This document shows positions 57,025 through 64,000 of a stretch of DNA of 64,000 nt, in pieces. This DNA comes from Auanema rhodensis (Eukaryota > Nematoda > Chromadorea > Rhabditida > Rhabditidae), in contig OZ059898.1 in assembly GCA_964057225.1 (NCBI GenBank), forward strand, positions 20,809,267-20,873,266, given 5' to 3'. The first letter of the stretch is position 1. Each line of letters begins with the position of its first letter. The notes under the pieces were generated by a model. The model saw only the letters and a program-made list of their open reading frames with translations. It did no database searches and was not told the origin of the DNA. Both the position numbers and the translations under genes were made by a program.

Positions 57025-57376
57025 TGCACTTGGTATGTAACTCGCTTCACGTGAAAGATAAAGAGATGCGGTTTTCAAAATTAGATTCCCCATGTCCATA
57101 TTAGTCTAAAAACAAATTTTTATTGATATTGGTTCATGGTACCCATGACTTTGAAATTTACGTGAACTTTAATTTATGCTAATTAAATGTACACGTGATG
57201 TGCACTTGGTATGTAACTCGCTTCACGTGAAAGATAAAGAGATGCGGTTTTCAAAGTTAGATTCCCCATGTCCATATTAGTCTAAAAACAAATTTTTATT
57301 GATATTGGTTCATGGTAACCATGACTTTGAAATTTACGTGAACTTTAATTTATGCTAATTAAATGTACACGTGATG

Positions 57377-58256
57377 TGCACTTGGTATGTAACTCGCTTC
57401 ACGTGAAAGATAAAGAGATGCGGTTTTCAAAATTAGATTCCCCATGTACATGTTAGTCTAAAAACAAATTTTTATTGATATTGGTTCATGGTAACCATGA
57501 CTTTGAAATTTACGTGAACTTTTATTTATGCTAATTAAATGTACACGTGATGTGCACTTGGTATGTAACTCGCTTCACGTGAAAGATAAAGAGATGCGGT
57601 TTTCAAAATTAGATTCCCCATGTCCATATTAGTCTAAAAACAAATTTTTATTGATATTGGTTCATTGTAACCATGACTTTGAAATTTACGTGAACTTTAA
57701 TTTATGCTAATTAAATGTACACGTGATGTGCACTTGGTACGTAACTCGCTTCACGTGAAAGATAAAGAGATGCGGTTCTCAAAATTAGATTCCCCATGTC
57801 CATATTAGTCTAAAAACAAATGTTTATTGATATTGGTTCATGGTAACCATGACTTTGAAATTTACGTGAACTTTAATTTATGCTAATTAAATGTACACGT
57901 GATGTGCACTTGGTATGTAACTCGCTTCACGTGAAAGATAAAGAGATGCGGTTTTCAAAATTAGATTCCCCATGTACATGTTAGTCTAAAAACAAATTTT
58001 TATTGATATTGGTTCATGGTAACCATGACTTTGAAATTTACGTGAACTTTAATTTATGCTAATTAAATGTACACGTGATGTGCACTTGGTATGTAACTCG
58101 CTTCACGTGAAAGATAAAGAGATGCGGTTTTTAAAATTAGATTCCCCATGTCCATATTAGTCTAAAAACAAATTTTTATTGATATTGGTTCATGGTAACC
58201 ATGACTTTGAAATTTACGTGAACTTTAATTTATGCTAATTAAATGTACACGTGATG
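57377..58256. repeat. 5-monomer unit, distant copy (m327-m331)
   Basis: C72A+A76G; G114T; T12C with T94G; C72A+A76G; C52T recur in the same order as at 28513-29392, about 28.9 kb away (164 monomers). None of the C72A+A76G copies occurs in the 26 kb between 31505 and 57376. The unit therefore appears transplanted or left over from an older layout. Confidence 0.8.
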
Positions 58257-58432
58257 TGCACTTGGTATGTAACTCGCTTCACGTGAAAGATAAAGAGATG
58301 CGGTTTTCAAAATTAGATTCCCCATGTTCATGTTAGTCTAAAAACAAATTTTTATTGATATTGGTTCATGGTAACCATGACTTTGAAATTTACGTGAACT
58401 TTAATTTATGCTAATTAAATGTACACGTGATG

Positions 58433-60896
58433 TGCACTTGGTATGTAACTCGCTTCACGTGAAAGATAAAGAGATGCGGTTTTCAAAATTAGATTCCCCA
58501 TGTCCATATTAGTCTAAAAACAAATTTTTATTGATATTGGTTCATGGTCACCATGACTTTGAAATTTACGTGAACTTTAATTTATGCTAATTAAATGTAC
58601 ACGTGATGTGCATTTGGTATGTAACTCGCTTCACGTGAAAGATAAAGAGATGCGGTTTTCAAAATTAGATTCCCCATGTTCATGTTAGTCTAAAAACAAA
58701 TTTTTATTGATATTGGTTCATGGTAACCATGACTTTGAAATTTACGTGAACTTTAATTTATGCTAATTAAATGTACACGTGATGTGCACTTGGTATGTAA
58801 CTCGCTTCACGTGAAAGATAAAGAGATGCGGTTTTCAAAATTAGATTCCCCATGTCCATATTAGTCTAAAAACAAATTTTTATTGATATTGGTTCATGGT
58901 AACCATGACTTTGAAATTTACGTGAACTTTAATTTATGCTAATTATTTGTACACGTGATGTGCACTTGGTGTGTAACTCGCTTCACGTGAAAGATAAAGA
59001 GATGCGGTTTTCAAAGTTAGATTCCCCATGTCCATATTAGTCTAAAAACAAATTTTTATTGATATTGGTTCATGGTAACCATGACTTTGAAATTTACGTG
59101 AATTTTAATTTATGCTAATTAAATGTACACGTGATGTGCACTTGGTATGTAACTCGCTTCACGTGAAAGATAAAGAGATGCGGTTTTCAAAATTAGATTC
59201 CCCATGTCCATATTAGTCTAAAAACAAATTTTTATTGATATTGGTGCATGGTAACCATGACTTTGAAATTTACGTGAACTTTAATTTATGCTAATTAAAT
59301 GTACACGTGATGTGCACTTGGTATGTAACTCGCTTCACGTAAAAGATAAAGAGATGCGGTTTTCAAAATTAGATTTCCCATGTCCATATTAGTCTAAAAA
59401 CAAATTTTTATTGATATTGGTTCATGGTAACCATGACTTTGAAATTTACGTGAACTTTAATTTATGCTAATTAAATGTACACGTGATGTGCACTTGGTAT
59501 GTAACTCGCTTCACGTGAAAGATAAAGAGATGCGGTTTCCAAAATTAGATTTCCCATGTCCATATTAGTCTAAAAACAAATTTTTATTGATATTGGTTCA
59601 TGGTAACCATGACTTTGAAATTTACGTGAACTTTAATTTATGCTAATTAAATGTACACGTGATGTGCACTTGGTATGTAACTCGCTTCACGTGAAAGATA
59701 AAGAGATGCGGTTTTCAAAATTAGATTCCCCATGTCCATATTAGTCTAATTACAAATTTTTATTGATATTGGTTCATGGTAACCATGACTTTGAAATTTA
59801 CGTGAACTTTAATTTATGCTAATTAAATGTACACGTGATGTGCACTTGGTATGTAACTCGCTTCACGTGAAAGATAAAGAGATGCGGTTTTCAAAATTAG
59901 ATTCCCCATGTCCATATTAGTCTAAAAACAAATTTTTATTGATATTGGTTCATGGTCACCATGACTTTGAAATTTACGTGAACTTTAATTTATGCTAATT
60001 AAATGTACACGTGATGTGCACTTGGTATGTAACTCGCTTCACGTGAAAGATAAAGAGATGCGGTTTTCAAAATTAGATTCCCCATGTCCATATTAGTCTA
60101 AAAACAAATTTTTATTGATATTGGTTCATGGTAACCATGACTTTGAAATTTACGTGAACTTTAATTTATGCTAATTAAATGTACACGTGATGTGCACTTG
60201 GTATGTAACTCGCTTCACGTAAAAGATAAAGAGATGCGGTTTTCAAAATTAGATTTCCCATGTCCATATTAGTCTAAAAACAAATTTTTATTGATATTGG
60301 TTCATGGTAACCATGACTTTGAAATTTACGTGAACTTTAATTTATGCTAATTAAATGTACACGTGATGTGAACTTGGTATGTAACTCGCTTCACGTGAAA
60401 GATAAAGAGATGCGGTTTTCAAAATTAGATTTCCCATGTCCATATTAGTCTAAAAACAAATTTTTATTGATATTGGTTCATGATAACCATGACTTTGAAA
60501 TTTACGTGAACTTTAATTTATGCTAATTAAATGTACACGTGATGTGCACTTGGTATGTAACTCGCTTTACGTGAAAGATAAAAAGATGCGGTTTTCAAAA
60601 TTAGATTCCCCATGTCCATATTAGTCTAAAAACAAATTTTTATTGATATTGGTGCATGGTAACCATGACTTTGAAATTTACGTGAACTTTAATTCATGCT
60701 AATTAAATGTACACGTGATGTGCACTTGGTATGTAACTCGCTTCACGTGAAAGATAAAGAGATGCGGTTTTCAAAATTAGATTCCCCATGTCCATATTAG
60801 TCTAAAAACAAATTTTTATTGATATTGGTTCATGGTAACCATGACTTTGAAATTTACGTGAACTTTAATTTATGCTAATTAAATGTACACGTGATG
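58433..60896. repeat. 14-monomer tandem unit, copy 1 (m333-m346)
   Basis: The rare markers in order are A117C (m333), C5T + gttcatgtt (m334), aattatttg (m335), gtgtgtaact (m336), T110G, G29A+C64T, T51C+C64T, A86T+A87T, A117C, plain, G29A+C64T, tgaacttgg (m344), ctttacgtg (m345), plain. All fourteen repeat in the next 2464 bp. Confidence 0.92.
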
Positions 60897-63360
60897 TGCA
60901 CTTGGTATGTAACTCGCTTCACGTGAAAGATAAAGAGATGCGGTTTTCAAAATTAGATTCCCCATGTCCATATTAGTCTAAAAACAAATTTTTATTGATA
61001 TTGGTTCATGGTCACCATGACTTTGAAATTTACGTGAACTTTAATTTATGCTAATTAAATGTACACGTGATGTGCATTTGGTATGTAACTCGCTTCACGT
61101 GAAAGATAAAGAGATGCGGTTTTCAAAATTAGATTCCACATGTTCATGTTAGTCTAAAAACAAATTTTTATTGATATTGGTTCATGGTAACCATGACTTT
61201 GAAATTTACGTGAACTTTAATTTATGCTAATTAAATGTACACGTGATGTGCACTTGGTATGTAACTCGCTTCACGTGAAAGATAAAGAGATGCGGTTTTC
61301 AAAATTAGATTCCCCATGTCCATATTAGTCTAAAAACAAATTTTTATTGATATTGGTTCATGGTAACCATGACTTTGAAATTTACGTGAACTTTAATTTA
61401 TGCTAATTATTTGTACACGTGATGTGCACTTGGTGTGTAACTCGCTTCACGTGAAAGATAAAGAGATGCGGTTTTCAAAGTTAGATTCCCCATGTCCATA
61501 TTAGTCTAAAAACAAATTTTTATTGATATTGGTTCATGGTAACCATGACTTTGAAATTTACGTGAATTTTAATTTATGCTAATTAAATGTACACGTGATG
61601 TGCACTTGGTATGTAACTCGCTTCACGTGAAAGATAAAGAGATGCGGTTTTCAAAATTAGATTCCCCATGTCCATATTAGTCTAAAAACAAATTTTTATT
61701 GATATTGGTGCATGGTAACCATGACTTTGAAATTTACGTGAACTTTAATTTATGCTAATTAAATGTACACGTGATGTGCACTTGGTATGTAACTCGCTTC
61801 ACGTAAAAGATAAAGAGATGCGGTTTTCAAAATTAGATTTCCCATGTCCATATTAGTCTAAAAACAAATTTTTATTGATATTGGTTCATGGTAACCATGA
61901 CTTTGAAATTTACGTGAACTTTAATTTATGCTAATTAAATGTACACGTGATGTGCACTTGGTATGTAACTCGCTTCACGTGAAAGATAAAGAGATGCGGT
62001 TTCCAAAATTAGATTTCCCATGTCCATATTAGTCTAAAAACAAATTTTTATTGATATTGGTTCATGGTAACCATGACTTTGAAATTTACGTGAACTTTAA
62101 TTTATGCTAATTAAATGTACACGTGATGTGCACTTGGTATGTAACTCGCTTCACGTGAAAGATAAAGAGATGCGGTTTTCAAAATTAGATTCCCCATGTC
62201 CATATTAGTCTAATTACAAATTTTTATTGATATTGGTTCATGGTAACCATGACTTTGAAATTTACGTGAACTTTAATTTATGCTAATTAAATGTACACGT
62301 GATGTGCACTTGGTATGTAACTCGCTTCACGTGAAAGATAAAGAGATGCGGTTTTCAAAATTAGATTCCCCATGTCCATATTAGTCTAAAAACAAATTTT
62401 TATTGATATTGGTTCATGGTCACCATGACTTTGAAATTTACGTGAACTTTAATTTATGCTAATTAAATGTACACGTGATGTGCACTTGGTATGTAACTCG
62501 CTTCACGTGAAAGATAAAGAGATGCGGTTTTCAAAATTAGATTCCCCATGTCCATATTAGTCTAAAAACAAATTTTTATTGATATTGGTTCATGGTAACC
62601 ATGACTTTGAAATTTACGTGAACTTTAATTTATGCTAATTAAATGTACACGTGATGTGCACTTGGTATGTAACTCGCTTCACGTAAAAGATAAAGAGATG
62701 CGGTTTTCAAAATTAGATTTCCCATGTCCATATTAGTCTAAAAACAAATTTTTATTGATATTGGTTCATGGTAACCATGACTTTGAAATTTACGTGAACT
62801 TTAATTTATGCTAATTAAATGTACACGTGATGTGAACTTGGTATGTAACTCGCTTCACGTGAAAGATAAAGAGATGCGGTTTTCAAAATTAGATTTCCCA
62901 TGTCCATATTAGTCTAAAAACAAATTTTTATTGATATTGGTTCATGATAACCATGACTTTGAAATTTACGTGAACTTTAATTTATGCTAATTAAATGTAC
63001 ACGTGATGTGCACTTGGTATGTAACTCGCTTTACGTGAAAGATAAAGAGATGCGGTTTTCAAAATTAGATTCCCCATGTCCATATTAGTCTAAAAACAAA
63101 TTTTTATTGATATTGGTGCATGGTAACCATGACTTTGAAATTTACGTGAACTTTAATTCATGCTAATTAAATGTACACGTGATGTGCACTTGGTATGTAA
63201 CTCGCTTCACGTGAAAGATAAAGAGATGCGGTTTTCAAAATTAGATTCCCCATGTCCATATTAGTCTAAAAACAAATTTTTATTGATATTGGTTCATGGT
63301 AACCATGACTTTGAAATTTACGTGAACTTTAATTTATGCTAATTAAATGTACACGTGATG
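60897..63360. repeat. 14-monomer tandem unit, copy 2 (m347-m360)
   Basis: I saw only two differences from 58433-60896: attccacatg in m348 where m334 has attccccatg, and gataaagag in m359 where m345 has gataaaaag. That is about two changes in 2464 bp, so this is a recent amplification. Confidence 0.92.
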
Positions 63361-64000
63361 TGCACTTGGTATGTAACTCGCTTCACGTGAAAAATAAAGA
63401 GATGCGGTTTTCAAAATTAGATTCCCCATGTCCATATTAGTCTAAAAACAAATTTTTATTGATATTGGTTCATGGTAACCATGACTTTGAAATTTACGTG
63501 AATTTTAATTTATGCTAATTAAATGTACACGTGATGTGCACTTGGTATGTAACTCGCTTCACGTGAAAGATAAAGAGATGCGGTTTTCAAAATTAGATTC
63601 CCCATGTCCATATTAGTCTAAAAACAAATTTTTATTGATATTGGTTCATGGTAACCATGACTTTGAAATTTACGTGAACTTTAATTTATGCTAATTATAT
63701 GTACACGTGATGTGCACTTGGTATGTAACTCGCTTCACGTGAAAGATAAAGAGATGCGGTTTTCAAAATTAGATTCCCCATGTCCATATTAGTCTACAAA
63801 CAAATTTTCATTGATATTGGTTCATGGTAACCATGACTTTGAAATTTACGTGAACTTTAATTTATGCTAATTAAATGTACACGTCATGTGCACTTGGTAT
63901 GTAACTCGCTTTACGTGAAAGATAAAAAGATGCGGTTTTCAAAATTAGATTCCCCATGTCCATATTAGTCTAAAAACAAATTTTTATTGATATTGGTGCA
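63361..64000. repeat. Truncated A85C+T97C module joined to a C24T monomer (m361-m364)
   Basis: m361-m363 (C143T; A162T; A85C+T97C+G173C) copy the start of the module at 56145. The expected fourth monomer (aaagtag, T94G) is replaced by a C24T, gataaaaag, T110G monomer like m345. The last monomer is cut by the window edge after 112 bases. The array continues beyond the window. Confidence 0.8.

Larger units (their letters stand above)
1..64000. repeat. Satellite DNA array, 176-bp monomer, 363.6 copies, head-to-tail
   Basis: TGCACTTGG opens every monomer, and its spacing is exactly 176 bp across the window: since 15 x 176 = 2640, the same phase returns at 2641, 5281, 7921 and every later multiple up to 63361. 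All copies point the same way, with no inversion, gap, transposon or unique sequence. Monomers differ from the majority sequence by about 0-6 bases, and about thirty match it exactly. G+C of the consensus is 56/176. There is no coding capacity: 176 is not a multiple of 3, so the frame shifts at each copy, and stops occur in all frames. A nucleosome-sized AT-rich monomer with HORs is characteristic of eukaryotic centromeric or pericentromeric satellites. That location is inferred, because the window does not show centromeric chromatin, and the satellite family is not one I recognise. Confidence 0.99.
34321..64000. repeat. Zone C: modular HORs marked by A162T and C21T
   Basis: A162T (aattatatg) first appears at 35025 and recurs until 63537; it is absent from m1-m199. 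The C19A and T105C classes are absent throughout. A86T+A87T copies are now plain at position 51 and are usually preceded by a T51C+C64T copy and followed by a C21T copy. The zone is a patchwork of reusable modules, described separately, joined in different orders and separated by whole monomers. Confidence 0.8.

Noticed and set aside
1-64000. CRISPR array
   Set aside because: The repeats abut directly with no unique spacers, the unit is 176 bp, and there are no cas genes.
1-64000. Protein-coding tandem repeat
   Set aside because: 176 is not divisible by three, so the frame changes at each copy, and TAA/TGA/TAG stops occur in every frame. No long ORF can cross the array.
1-64000. Canonical CENP-B box (NTTCGNNNNANNCGGGN)
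   Set aside because: TTCG occurs only in the minor A53G class and in m142, without the downstream A and CGGG. CCCG, needed on the other strand, was not seen.
1-64000. Identification as a named plant or animal satellite of similar length (for example Brassica-type 176-bp or Arabidopsis 178-bp centromere repeats)
   Set aside because: The length is similar, but the sequence does not match what I remember of those families. Length alone is not evidence.
1-64000. Transposon or LTR insertion, tRNA or rRNA gene inside the array
   Set aside because: Every 176-bp step is accounted for by a recognisable monomer, leaving no room for inserted sequence.
1-64000. Replication origin or promoter in each monomer, based on AT-rich tracts and TATA-like strings
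   Set aside because: AT-richness is uniform in the satellite, and no specific origin or promoter motif can be distinguished from composition.

Overview
The whole 64 kb window is one uninterrupted head-to-tail satellite DNA array. The monomer is 176 bp, about 68% A+T. The phrase TGCACTTGG recurs every 176 bases from position 1 to the end. I count 363 complete monomers, numbered m1 to m363, where monomer n starts at 1+176(n-1), plus the first 112 bases of m364. I found no insertion or deletion in any monomer; all differences are substitutions, or adjacent base swaps readable as two substitutions. There is no supportable gene, RNA gene, transposon, CRISPR array or unique sequence. This is a eukaryotic genome, most likely a centromeric or heterochromatic block: the near-nucleosomal repeat length, the scale and the layered higher-order repeats (HORs) all point that way. 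I do not recognise the satellite family and will not name a species.

Layout: substitution markers divide the array into three zones. Zone A (about 1-22,880) is built from irregular 11-13-monomer HORs marked by C19A, G29A, C64T, T105C and G154A (positions within the monomer). Zone B (about 22,881-34,320) is a mixed zone with C72A+A76G, T12C, G114T and A34T monomers in short 5-, 6- and 8-monomer tandem units. Zone C (about 34,321-64,000) lacks the C19A/T105C class. It is marked by A162T, C21T, A86T+A87T, T97G and A85C+T97C monomers arranged in reused modules of 4 to 16 monomers.

How it works: nested and tandem duplications of whole numbers of monomers (3, 4, 5, 6, 11, 14, 16 and 25 monomer periods) are visible, several of them identical or nearly so. 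This is what is expected of unequal exchange or replication-based amplification that keeps register. Each monomer also carries three dyad-symmetric elements and three ACGTGA motifs. These are the best candidates for any sequence-level function, such as protein binding or non-B DNA at a centromere, but that is inference.
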